Assembly: GCA_023436065.1 (NCBI GenBank)
Contig: JAEZKU010000028.1
Span: forward strand, 1-37,957
Length of the DNA: 37,957 nt
Source of the DNA: Bacillota bacterium
GTDB taxonomy: Bacteria > Bacillota > Clostridia > Lachnospirales > Lachnospiraceae
Direction of reading: 5' to 3'
Of this stretch, positions 30,947-37,850 are shown one piece after another. Made by a program: the position numbers and the translations under genes. Position 1 is the stretch's first letter. Every line of letters begins with the position of its first letter. The notes below the pieces were generated by a model. It ran no database searches. It was given only the letters and a program-made list of their open reading frames with translations, and was not told the DNA's origin.

Positions 30947-32071
30947 TTACCCTTCCTTTCCGGTTGCCATAGACTTCCCTTTCTTAAGAAGGGTTATCCT
31001 GCCTTTATTGTTGCCATTGCCTTCTCCTCTCCGACGGTCCTCATCTTCACTTTCCTTAATTGAGTTATCCTGACCTTCCGAATTGGGAATTGACTGTCGG
31101 TTCTCTTTATAAATCTCGGTAATGATATTCTCCAGGGGTATATTGGAGATTGTAATATCGAGAATGTTATCGGAGTCAATCAGTTTTAATACGTCAGCGA
31201 TATTCTTCGTTGCGGTATCAATTTCCAGCTTCAGGTGGCTGCCTTTGCTTTTCAGTACCGTAATTCCCTCTTCATCAGTCATATCAACCGGCTCCAGAAG
31301 CTTCATCTCCACGATCTTTTTGTTCAGATAATGATACTTTAGCTTCTCCATGGAATCATCAAGAACAATCCGGCCATGGTTCACGATGATGATCCTTTTG
31401 CAGAGCTTCTCTATGTCCCCCACATCATGACTGGTCAGAAAGACAGTAGTCTTATATTCCTTATTCATCTTCTTGATCAGGGCGCGAATATTCTCCTTTA
31501 CCACGGGATCAAGTCCGATCGTAGGCTCATCCAGGAACAGCACCTTAGGACGATGGATCAGGGAGGCCACGATTTCACAGCGTATTCTCTGCCCAAGAGA
31601 GAGATTCCTGACAGGAGTATTGATAAATTCCTCCAGCTCAAATACCGTCTTCAGCTCCTCGATTCTTTCCTCAATTTCCTGATCCTTCAGATCATAAATC
31701 GCACCGAAGAACTTAAAGTTATCATAGGGAGTCAGATGCATCCATAGCTGTTCCTTCTGTCCGAAGACAGTTCCGATCTGGTATGAAAGCTGCTTTCTTT
31801 TCATTGCCGGATTGATCTTCATGACGGATACCTCTCCATTGTCGGGGTAAAGAATGCCGGTCAGCATCTTTATGGTGGTACTTTTTCCTGCTCCGTTCGG
31901 ACCGATGAACGCAAGAATTTCTCCTTCCTCCACACTGAAGCTGACATCGTCCACGGCTGTCACTGTGCGATATTGTGGTCTGAGGATGGATTTCAGGCTC
32001 CCCTTTAAGCCCTTCTCCTTGGTTTTTGTCTGAAAGGTTTTTGATAAATGATTTACTGCAATTGCTTCCAT
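30947..32071 (-). CDS. ABC exporter ATP-binding protein with charged C-terminal tail
   Basis: A 374-residue ATPase. Walker A is GPNGAGKST (57-65), the Q-loop Gln is Gln105 (VFGQKEQLW), the signature is LSLGQ (157-161), Walker B is VLFLDE (177-182) and the H-loop is in FLTSHD. The FGQ..QLW form is typical for ATPases paired with DUF990 permeases. Residues ~325-374 form a low-complexity tail rich in Glu, Asp, Arg, Lys, Asn and Gly, unusual for this family. It is the first gene of the operon, and it is preceded by a long structured leader with an intrinsic terminator. AAAGGCTGGG precedes the ATG. Confidence 0.9.
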   Translation of the reverse strand: MEAIAVNHLSKTFQTKTKEKGLKGSLKSILRPQYRTVTAVDDVSFSVEEGEILAFIGPNGAGKSTTIKMLTGILYPDNGEVSVMKINPAMKRKQLSYQIGTVFGQKEQLWMHLTPYDNFKFFGAIYDLKDQEIEERIEELKTVFELEEFINTPVRNLSLGQRIRCEIVASLIHRPKVLFLDEPTIGLDPVVKENIRALIKKMNKEYKTTVFLTSHDVGDIEKLCKRIIIVNHGRIVLDDSMEKLKYHYLNKKIVEMKLLEPVDMTDEEGITVLKSKGSHLKLEIDTATKNIADVLKLIDSDNILDITISNIPLENIITEIYKENRQSIPNSEGQDNSIKESEDEDRRRGEGNGNNKGRITLLKKGKSMATGKEG

Positions 32072-32097
32072 AGAATTCCCAGCCTTTCTTTTATAAT

Positions 32098-32142
32098 ATA
32101 AAACCGCCCTGCTTAATATCTTGGATATTATGCAAGGCGGTT
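32098..32142 (-). terminator. Attenuator terminator in the ABC operon leader
   Basis: On the minus strand AACCGCC pairs with GGCGGTT, with an inner ATAATATC/GATATT helix and a UUGC/GCAG step, followed by TTTTATATT. It is the last structure before the ribosome site of the ATPase gene and is downstream of the operon promoter. Confidence 0.75.
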
Positions 32143-32159
32143 GATTGATTAATTGATAT

Positions 32160-32300
32160 AGAATATAACCATTCCCGTTTTTGCATAACTGAAGGAGACA
32201 TTTATCCTGCAGCTATGCGAGATTGCTGCAGGCTAATGTCTAAAGACGTGCATCATAATAATGACGGAAAGGTTACACATTGCTCTCATGGTTATATTCT
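32160..32300 (-). promoter_or_regulatory. Structured leader RNA of unassigned class (candidate riboswitch)
   Basis: A 13-bp perfect helix (32288-32300 with 32160-32172) encloses about 115 nt. Inside is an AGACAT/ATGTCT stem stacked on CCTGCAGC/GCTGCAGG with an 11-nt loop. A second segment, GUAACC-UUUCCGU, can pair with ACGGGAA-U-GGUUAU and so competes with the closing helix. UUAUGCAA (32188-32181) is an exact complement of UUGCAUAA in the terminator's 5' arm and could act as antiterminator. I cannot match it to cobalamin, lysine, SAM, purine, T-box, guanidine or c-di-GMP patterns. Confidence 0.65.
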
Positions 32301-32320
32301 CCAAATTTTTATTTTTTGCA

Positions 32321-32349
32321 AGTATAGCATAGTAGATGGAAAGATGCAA
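32321..32349 (-). promoter_or_regulatory. Promoter of the minus-strand ABC operon
   Basis: On the minus strand TTGCAT (32349-32344), 17 bp and TATACT (32326-32321). The expected start is near 32314, about 14 nt before the closing helix of the leader RNA. Confidence 0.75.
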
Positions 32350-32396
32350 TAGGTAAAATATTTTTTCTTAAATCGCATTATTCAATAAACATAGTA

Positions 32397-32425
32397 TTGT
32401 GATGTGTATATTCCTGTTATACAAT
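32397..32425 (+). promoter_or_regulatory. Promoter of the GNAT-like gene
   Basis: TTGTGA (32397-32402), 17 bp and TACAAT (32420-32425). The -10 box covers the ATG at 32424, so that ATG cannot be the start of the gene. Confidence 0.55.
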
Positions 32426-32486
32426 GAAAGTATGTGACACCGATGCTACTTCGGATTACATAAACATAGAACTTAGGGGGTGCACC

Positions 32487-33608
32487 GTGCTGGAGATTAA
32501 GGAAGTACGGACTGGAAAAGAACAAAGGATATTTGCAGCATTTGGGGCAAAGATGTATGAAAATGTTCCACAGGCAATTCCGGATTTGATATTGGATGAG
32601 AGGAATAATTTTAAACCGAAGAAAAACCCTGCTTATGCATATTGCAGGTCAAAGCAATTTTTGGCTTATCAGGATGGAAGATGTGTCGGAAGAATTGCAG
32701 GAATTATCAATGAGGAATCAAACAGAAAATGGAATGCGAAGAGAATCCGTTTTACCAGAGTGGATTTCATCGATGATCCGGAAGTGTCAAAAGCTTTATT
32801 TAAGGCAGTGGAGGATTGGGGAAGGGCAGAAGGACTGACCCAGATTCATGGTCCCATCGGTTTTTGCGACATGGATCAGGAGGGAATGCTGATAGAAGGC
32901 TTCGAGGAGCCCGGGATGTTTATTACAATCTATAATCATCCCTATTATAAAAAACATCTTGAGGCATTGGGCTTTCAAAAGGATATCGATTGGGTGGAAT
33001 ATAAGATCAAAATTCCGGACAAGTCGGATGAGAAGATGAGCAGATTATCCGAAGCGGTATTAAGGAAGCATAAAATTCGCCTGTTTGAACCGAAAACCAG
33101 AAAAGAAATCAAGCCATACATAAAAGATATTCTTAATCTATACAACATAACCTATGCTGAGCTGTACGGAACAATTGAGCTGAACGAAGCTCAGATCATG
33201 AAATATTATGATCAGTTTATTATGCTGATCAACCCGGATTATTTAAAGCTTCTGATCAATGAGCAGGATCAGATGATTGGCTTTGGACTGGCGATGCCCT
33301 CTTTGAACGAGGCGGCAAAGAAAAGCAAAGGAAGATTACTTCCTTTCGGTTGGTACAGACTGCTGCGGGCACCTTATAGGAAGACAGAGCTGTTGGATCT
33401 CTATCTGGTCGGAGTTTTGCCTCAGATGCAGAATAAGGGTCTGACTGCAGTGCTTATGAACTCCATGGCTGAAACTGCACGGAAGAATGGAATTAAGGTT
33501 GCCGAGACAGGACCCGAGCTAGAGATGAATCATCAGGTTCAGGCGTTATGGAAGCATTATGACGCGAGACAACACAAACGCAGAAGGTGTTGGGTAAAGG
33601 ATATATAA
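32487..33608 (+). CDS. GNAT-like acyltransferase family protein
   Basis: A 373-residue protein. The sequence FLAYQDGRCVGRIAGIIN..., DWGRAEGLTQIHGPIGFCDMDQEGMLIEGFEEPG and the C-terminal LYLVGVLPQMQNKGLTAVLMNSMAETARKNGIKVAETGPELEMN resembles the uncharacterised GNAT-like proteins of Clostridia and Bacteroidetes (YghO-like). The latter segment is the acetyl-CoA loop (Q-N-K-G). The substrate is unknown. The GTG at 32487 has AGGGGG seven to eight bases upstream and is chosen over the ATG at 32424, which overlaps the promoter. metF follows 43 bp downstream. Confidence 0.72.
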   Translation: MLEIKEVRTGKEQRIFAAFGAKMYENVPQAIPDLILDERNNFKPKKNPAYAYCRSKQFLAYQDGRCVGRIAGIINEESNRKWNAKRIRFTRVDFIDDPEVSKALFKAVEDWGRAEGLTQIHGPIGFCDMDQEGMLIEGFEEPGMFITIYNHPYYKKHLEALGFQKDIDWVEYKIKIPDKSDEKMSRLSEAVLRKHKIRLFEPKTRKEIKPYIKDILNLYNITYAELYGTIELNEAQIMKYYDQFIMLINPDYLKLLINEQDQMIGFGLAMPSLNEAAKKSKGRLLPFGWYRLLRAPYRKTELLDLYLVGVLPQMQNKGLTAVLMNSMAETARKNGIKVAETGPELEMNHQVQALWKHYDARQHKRRRCWVKDI

Positions 33609-33651
33609 TCACTAAGAACAATATGCAGTATGCATAGGATTGGAGAACAGA

Positions 33652-34518
33652 ATGCAGATCGCATCCTTATTTGAACAGAAGAAGACAGTACTGTCCTTTG
33701 AGGTATTTCCTCCCAAAAAGACCAGTTCTATCGAGACAATCTATACAACGCTGGATGAGTTGCAGGAGCTGCGGCCGGATTTCATCAGCGTTACCTATGG
33801 AGCCGGCGGAAATACGGGGGATACAGCTACCTGTGAGATTGCATCGGTAATTAAAAACAAGTATGGAATCGAGCCTCTGGCTCACTTGACCTGTGTGAAT
33901 TATACGAGAACAGAGATTGAACAGATACTGGATCGCCTTCAGGCTCAGGGAATTACGAATATTCTTGCTCTGCGTGGGGATATTAATCCTGATATCCCGC
34001 CGAAGCATGAATTTAACTATGCCAGTGAGTTGATCTCCTTCATCAGGGATCGTGGGAGCTTCCATGTGTCCGGGGCTTGCTATCCCGAGGGACATATTAC
34101 GGCAGACAGTCTGGTTGCAGATATCCTGAATCTGAAGAAAAAGGTGGATGCCGGTGCAGAGCACCTGATCTCCCAGCTTTTCTTTGACAACAGTTATTTC
34201 TATTCCTTTCTGGAAAAGGCCAGACTTGCGGGTGTTACTGTTCCGATTGAAGCAGGTATTATGCCGGTTGTGAACAAAGCACAGATTGAACGTATGGTTA
34301 CCCTGTGCGGAGCCAGTCTTCCTGCCAAGTTCACGAAGATGATGCAGCGCTTCGAGCATTCACCGGAGGCCCTTCGGGATGCAGGAATCGCATATGCTGT
34401 TGACCAGATTGTAGACCTGATCTCACAGGGAGTGGAGGGCATTCATCTCTATACGATGAATAACTCAGCCATCGCAAAAAGGATTCATGCGAGCATCGCC
34501 GGATTAATAGGTTGCTAA
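33652..34518 (+). CDS. metF: Methylenetetrahydrofolate reductase
   Basis: A 288-residue MetF with the opening LSFEVFPPKK (catalytic Glu17), TYGAGG, HLTCVNYTRTEI, NILALRGD, YPEGH and QLFFDN, all canonical. It reduces 5,10-methylene-THF to 5-methyl-THF, feeding methionine synthesis or, in acetogens, the Wood-Ljungdahl pathway. The length fits the bacterial FAD enzyme. The TTG at 33640 overlaps the ribosome site, so the ATG at 33652 is used (GGAG eight bases upstream). A terminator follows. Confidence 0.93.
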   Translation: MQIASLFEQKKTVLSFEVFPPKKTSSIETIYTTLDELQELRPDFISVTYGAGGNTGDTATCEIASVIKNKYGIEPLAHLTCVNYTRTEIEQILDRLQAQGITNILALRGDINPDIPPKHEFNYASELISFIRDRGSFHVSGACYPEGHITADSLVADILNLKKKVDAGAEHLISQLFFDNSYFYSFLEKARLAGVTVPIEAGIMPVVNKAQIERMVTLCGASLPAKFTKMMQRFEHSPEALRDAGIAYAVDQIVDLISQGVEGIHLYTMNNSAIAKRIHASIAGLIGC

Positions 34519-34578
34519 GCAACAGAACCGTATTACGATTAGTATCGTCTAATCCATAGGATAAAGAAAACTGATGAT

Positions 34579-34617
34579 ATCCCTGAAGCAGTTACAGCTG
34601 TCCCTCAGGGATTTCTT
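34579..34617 (+). terminator. Terminator after metF
   Basis: ATCCCTGA pairs with TCAGGGAT, with a smaller inner CAG/CTG stem, then TTCTTT. Confidence 0.75.
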
Positions 34618-34638
34618 TACACTACCAGGAGGTATGAT

Positions 34639-35712
34639 ATGAAAAAAAGAATGTTAATCGTTATATGTTTGGTGCCCCTTGTATTAGCAGGCTGTAAGAG
34701 GAACGATGGAGCTGATATTAAGGCTCCGGCCGTGTCTCCCACGGCTGCTCCTACTGTCACCCTGCCGTCTCCAACTCCAATTATAGAGAATACTCTTACC
34801 ATACAGGATTATTATCCTGTGGAAACAGATTTACAGTATCAGTATGATGGTGAAGGTAATGAATTTGCTGCATATACAGGATATATCGAATTTATTGACA
34901 AGAATGCCGGAAGAGTCCAGATTAGGACACAAAATGGGGGTACAGATACGGTACGTGTGCTGGAGCTTAAGGACGGAACGTTGTCTGTAGTATATACAGT
35001 CAATGAGTGCTATTACCGTAAGAATTTTCTTGCCATGACTCAGGAAGCGCCTGAGATTATTCTGATGGAACCCCTGCAGGTGGGGACTGCGTGGACCTTG
35101 CCCGATGGCAGAAGGAGAGAGATCTCTTCGGTTGATACCAAGGTTGTGACTCCGTACGGCACCTTTGAGGCCCTTGAGGTGACGACTGAGGATGAGAATT
35201 CTGTGGTAAAGGATTACTATGCTGCAGGTGTTGGACTTGTAGAAAGCCTGTATGAAAGTAAAGAGGCTGCCGGTATGAAGGTGTCCTCGATGCTGAGTAA
35301 GGTAAATAAAAATACACCCTTTACTCAGAGTTTAAGAATATTCTATCCGGATTCGGATGAGAAGATTAATGAGGTGAACACGGTGCTGTCCTTTCGGACA
35401 GGAGAGGAAGCGAGGGATAAGCTGCAGGAGCAATTCCTTCAGAAGCCTTCAGAGGACTATCTTCCACTTATGAGTGAGGGATCAAGAATAAATGATCTTT
35501 ATGTAGATTCGGAGGGTATCTTGAATGCTGATTTTTCATCTGAGTTCGTAAACGGTATGAATCTGGGCTCCGGATATGAACAGCTTGTACTGCAGAGCCT
35601 GGCAGATACCCTGGGTGGCTACTTCGGGGTATCAAAGGTGCGATTGACGATTGATGGAAGACCTTATGAATCAGGTCATATCAGGCTGGAACTTATCGAG
35701 GTATCCAGATAG
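34639..35712 (+). CDS. GerMN-domain lipoprotein
   Basis: A 357-residue protein with a lipoprotein signal ending in VLAGC (Cys19), a Pro/Thr-rich linker (~30-55), a middle beta-rich domain and a C-terminal GerMN domain (about 230-350, RIFYPDSDEKINEV...LYVDSEGILNADFSSEFVNG...SLADTLGGYFGVSKVRLTIDG). GerMN domains occur in the spore germination/sporulation protein GerM and in surface lipoproteins of Firmicutes, usually in spore-envelope assembly or cell-surface roles. AGGAGG precedes the ATG. The upstream terminator of metF suggests its own transcription. Confidence 0.83.
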   Translation: MKKRMLIVICLVPLVLAGCKRNDGADIKAPAVSPTAAPTVTLPSPTPIIENTLTIQDYYPVETDLQYQYDGEGNEFAAYTGYIEFIDKNAGRVQIRTQNGGTDTVRVLELKDGTLSVVYTVNECYYRKNFLAMTQEAPEIILMEPLQVGTAWTLPDGRRREISSVDTKVVTPYGTFEALEVTTEDENSVVKDYYAAGVGLVESLYESKEAAGMKVSSMLSKVNKNTPFTQSLRIFYPDSDEKINEVNTVLSFRTGEEARDKLQEQFLQKPSEDYLPLMSEGSRINDLYVDSEGILNADFSSEFVNGMNLGSGYEQLVLQSLADTLGGYFGVSKVRLTIDGRPYESGHIRLELIEVSR

Positions 35713-35716
35713 TGCA

Positions 35717-35815
35717 TCGGCATGTATCCTAATAGAAGCACCGGCATGGATCCTTATAAAAACAACCAGTATATATCCTAATAGAAACAACGAGTATGTA
35801 TCCTAATAGAAACTA
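35717..35815. repeat. Degenerate 24/25-bp tandem repeat, four units
   Basis: The unit core TATCCTAATAGAA recurs with TATCCT (GATCCT in the second unit) at 35725, 35749, 35774 and 35799, spacing 24, 25 and 25 bp. Units 1, 3 and 4 share the full core; unit 2 is the most diverged. It lies directly between the GerMN gene stop and the promoter of the next gene. No protein is encoded. Confidence 0.8.
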
Positions 35816-35816
35816 C

Positions 35817-35845
35817 TTGACTGTACCCCTGAATAATAGTACAAT
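35817..35845 (+). promoter_or_regulatory. Promoter of the ATC-hydrolase-like/DUF3795 unit
   Basis: TTGACT (35817-35822), 17 bp and TACAAT (35840-35845). It follows the tandem repeat directly. Confidence 0.7.
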
Positions 35846-35849
35846 TTTC

Positions 35850-35877
35850 CAAATGTAATTTAGTGTAATTACATTTG
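35850..35877. promoter_or_regulatory. 11-6-11 palindrome at the transcription start
   Basis: CAAATGTAATT (35850-35860) and its exact complement AATTACATTTG (35867-35877) flank a 6-base spacer. The symmetry extends partly to TTTT and AAAA outside. It covers about -2 to +26, so it is either a repressor operator or a 5'-UTR hairpin. Confidence 0.6.
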
Positions 35878-35899
35878 AAAAATTACAGGGGGGATATCA

Positions 35900-36445
35900 A
35901 TGGATCATTTACTTGCAGGATTTTCTTATCTTACTCCGGCATTTCAACAGAAATCGGTTGATGAGATGCCGTTAGAGGAAGAGGAAAAGGTAATTGTGAA
36001 AGAGTTTATTGCCGGATGGGGCAAAACGGATAGTTTGGAGTTGCTGAAGGGGCTTTCAGAGAAATATGGAAAGGCGGCACCGGAGGCTGTCGGAAGGTTT
36101 GTTGCAGAGAGCACAAAACAGGATTATGCCGCTGCCGGAGCACGTGAAGCACATGAGGGAACCGAGATCGAGGACTTTATCCGTGTATTGTGGGGGCCGC
36201 TCGCAGATCAGGGCTTTGTATACACCTCAAAGACCAATGGAACAGATAGGGAGTTTCATGTTACAAAATGTCCTTTGCATGACTTGGCTGTGATGACAGG
36301 TATGTATGACTGGTTGTATCAATTTGCATGTAACACTGATTTTTATTCGGCGCCGGCTTTCAGTCCTAAAATCAACTTTTCAAGATCAAAGACACTGATG
36401 GAAGGCTGCGATTGTTGTAATCATAGTTATTCCTACAAAAGATAA
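35900..36445 (+). CDS. L-2-amino-thiazoline-4-carboxylic acid hydrolase-like protein
   Basis: A 181-residue protein with the C-terminal pattern TKCPLHDLAV...YQFACNTDFYSAP...PKINFSRSKTLMEGCDCCNHSY, which is how the ATC hydrolase family ends: a Cys-Pro, an x-C-x-x-D, an Arg and a late G-C-x-C cluster. ATC hydrolase takes part in bacterial conversion of D,L-2-amino-thiazoline-4-carboxylate to cysteine, but most family members are uncharacterised, so the activity is open. The stop overlaps the following reading frame, and a DUF3795 gene follows 15 bp later. Confidence 0.68.
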   Translation: MDHLLAGFSYLTPAFQQKSVDEMPLEEEEKVIVKEFIAGWGKTDSLELLKGLSEKYGKAAPEAVGRFVAESTKQDYAAAGAREAHEGTEIEDFIRVLWGPLADQGFVYTSKTNGTDREFHVTKCPLHDLAVMTGMYDWLYQFACNTDFYSAPAFSPKINFSRSKTLMEGCDCCNHSYSYKR

Positions 36446-36459
36446 TGGGGGAAAAGAAT

Positions 36460-36897
36460 ATGAATGAGGCATTGGTAGGATACTGTGGATTATATTGTGG
36501 TGGATGCCCTGAATTTCAAAAAACCCAGGCTGGAAATCCTTCTGTTGGAGAAGATGGAAAACCGATTCCCTGTGACGGATGTAAATCCGGCAGAGTAACT
36601 GCTTGGTGTACGGAATGTGAGATTAAGAAGTGCAACCGAAGAAAGGGCTTAAGCTTTTGCTCGGAATGTGGTGAATACCCCTGTGACATACTAAGCGACT
36701 TCATGCATATGGAGAAATATGTATACCACATGGAGATAACAGAGGATTTCGAGCAGATGAAAACAACCGGCATCGAAACGTGGTACCAGAAGAAAGAACA
36801 GGAATATTATTGTAATAGCTGTAATCATCTGAACAATTGGTTCGAGCAGGAATGTACCGGTTGCGGTACAAAGCTGAAGAACGGAAAAAATATATAA
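36460..36897 (+). CDS. DUF3795 cysteine-rich protein with C-terminal zinc ribbon
   Basis: A 145-residue protein. YCGLYCGGCPEF, CDGCKSG, WCTECEIKKCNRRKGLSFCSECGEYPCDIL match the DUF3795 family, which has many Cys pairs and probably binds zinc or an Fe-S cluster. A CxxC...CxxC zinc-ribbon-like element (YYCNSCNHLNNWFEQECTGCG) ends the protein, an addition beyond the usual family. The start at 36460 follows GGGGG-type ribosome sequence; the ATG at 36445 overlaps the upstream stop. The function is unknown. It is cotranscribed with the ATC-hydrolase-like gene. Confidence 0.78.
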   Translation: MNEALVGYCGLYCGGCPEFQKTQAGNPSVGEDGKPIPCDGCKSGRVTAWCTECEIKKCNRRKGLSFCSECGEYPCDILSDFMHMEKYVYHMEITEDFEQMKTTGIETWYQKKEQEYYCNSCNHLNNWFEQECTGCGTKLKNGKNI

Positions 36898-36909
36898 CTG
36901 TATAACAAA

Positions 36910-36970
36910 GACTCCGAATTGCCCCTCCTGACCGGAACTAACACCGGCAGGTAAGGGACCATTCGGAGTC
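36910..36970. terminator. Bidirectional terminator
   Basis: GACTCCGAAT (36910-36919) pairs exactly with ATTCGGAGTC (36961-36970), with inner CTG-CCGG/CCGG-CAG and CCC/GGG stems. It separates the DUF3795 gene from the convergent regulator gene and serves both. Confidence 0.8.
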
Positions 36971-36973
36971 ATG

Positions 36974-37726
36974 TTATTTTACCCAATAATCACTACAGTC
37001 CTTTGACCGTTCCATAAAGCCATATTCGATCAGATATCTGCGTATGGTCGGGAAATCATCATAAATATCCTTTAATATCTGATTTACTTCTTTCTCTTTA
37101 TAGATTTTTCCTTTTTCGAATTGCTCCATGATTTTCTGGAGGATTACTATCTTTTTCTTTTCCTTCGCCGAGAAGATCTTCAGCTTCAGTGGCGACAGGC
37201 TTATGAATACTGCGGAGAGTATCTTCTCCCGTTCCTCTTTTGTGATTACATATCGATCATCTATCATATTGGCTCCTTCATGTATCGGAATTAAAGCATC
37301 CTCCTCAGAGGAAGAGCCTTCCGTCGCCAGCTCATACAGGGATAGATAAAGCTTTGCCTGCTTTGCTTTTTCTCGAAAGCTGAATCTCTGATGTCTTACA
37401 GTCGAGGCTGTGACACCCAGCTTTTGTGATATAGCCTGGTCGGAAAGTCCCTTATGAATCAGACCTAATAATTCCTTCTGTTTTTCTGTAATAGTGTTAT
37501 ACTTACTGTCACTTTCCAGCAGGTGTCGAAATACTCCTCCATGTGCCTGCTCCACATGCAGATGGACGGCACGTAAGGCATCATAGTACCGTTCCCCAAT
37601 CTTAAAGATCTCACCTTCTTCAAAACCTTCCTCGCAGAGCATACAGTGGTAGGTGTGGGTTGAAGGATTGTAGTAGTACCCCTTCTTTATAGATTCAACC
37701 GGATATTCATCAAGATTAATGTTCAT
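36974..37726 (-). CDS. LuxR-type HTH regulator with N-terminal CxxC/His segment and C-terminal DUF2087
   Basis: A 250-residue protein in three parts. Residues ~25-65 hold Cys28, Cys31, His57 and His62 (CxxC then HxxxxH), a zinc-finger-like spacing. Residues ~75-130 form a LuxR-type HTH (TITEKQKELLGLIHKGLSDQAISQKLGVTASTVRHQRF). Residues ~200-248 match the DUF2087 C-terminal domain (GKIYKEKEVNQILKDIYDDFPTIRRYLIEYGFMERSKDCSDYWVK), usually found in HTH regulators. Targets are unknown. A consensus promoter lies 30 bp upstream. The terminator at 36910 follows it. Confidence 0.82.
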   Translation of the reverse strand: MNINLDEYPVESIKKGYYYNPSTHTYHCMLCEEGFEEGEIFKIGERYYDALRAVHLHVEQAHGGVFRHLLESDSKYNTITEKQKELLGLIHKGLSDQAISQKLGVTASTVRHQRFSFREKAKQAKLYLSLYELATEGSSSEEDALIPIHEGANMIDDRYVITKEEREKILSAVFISLSPLKLKIFSAKEKKKIVILQKIMEQFEKGKIYKEKEVNQILKDIYDDFPTIRRYLIEYGFMERSKDCSDYWVK

Positions 37727-37755
37727 ATAGACTCCTATTCTGAAAAGATAAACAT

Positions 37756-37784
37756 ATTATAAAACTGTTTATATTATATGTCAA
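37756..37784 (-). promoter_or_regulatory. Consensus promoter of the LuxR/DUF2087 gene
   Basis: On the minus strand a perfect TTGACA (37784-37779), 17 bp and a perfect TATAAT (37761-37756). Confidence 0.87.
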
Positions 37785-37850
37785 CAGTAATATAATATGT
37801 TGTGTGTTAACACTTTCTATATTTCCGGTATGGTGAATTGAAGCGCGAGT

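Noticed and set aside
32160..32300. MITE with 13-bp terminal inverted repeats
   Set aside because: No target-site duplication is seen at the ends, and the element sits between a promoter and a terminator with a matching antiterminator segment, which fits a leader RNA better.
32160..32300. T-box or cobalamin riboswitch
   Set aside because: No T-box sequence (UGGNACCGCG-like) and no B12-box are present.
32424..32486. Start of the GNAT-like gene at the ATG at 32424
   Set aside because: That ATG overlaps the -10 box of the promoter and has no ribosome site, whereas the GTG at 32487 has AGGGGG in place.
33667..34359. 230-codon minus-strand frame antisense to metF
   Set aside because: It is a shadow frame of canonical metF, with no ribosome site or domain.
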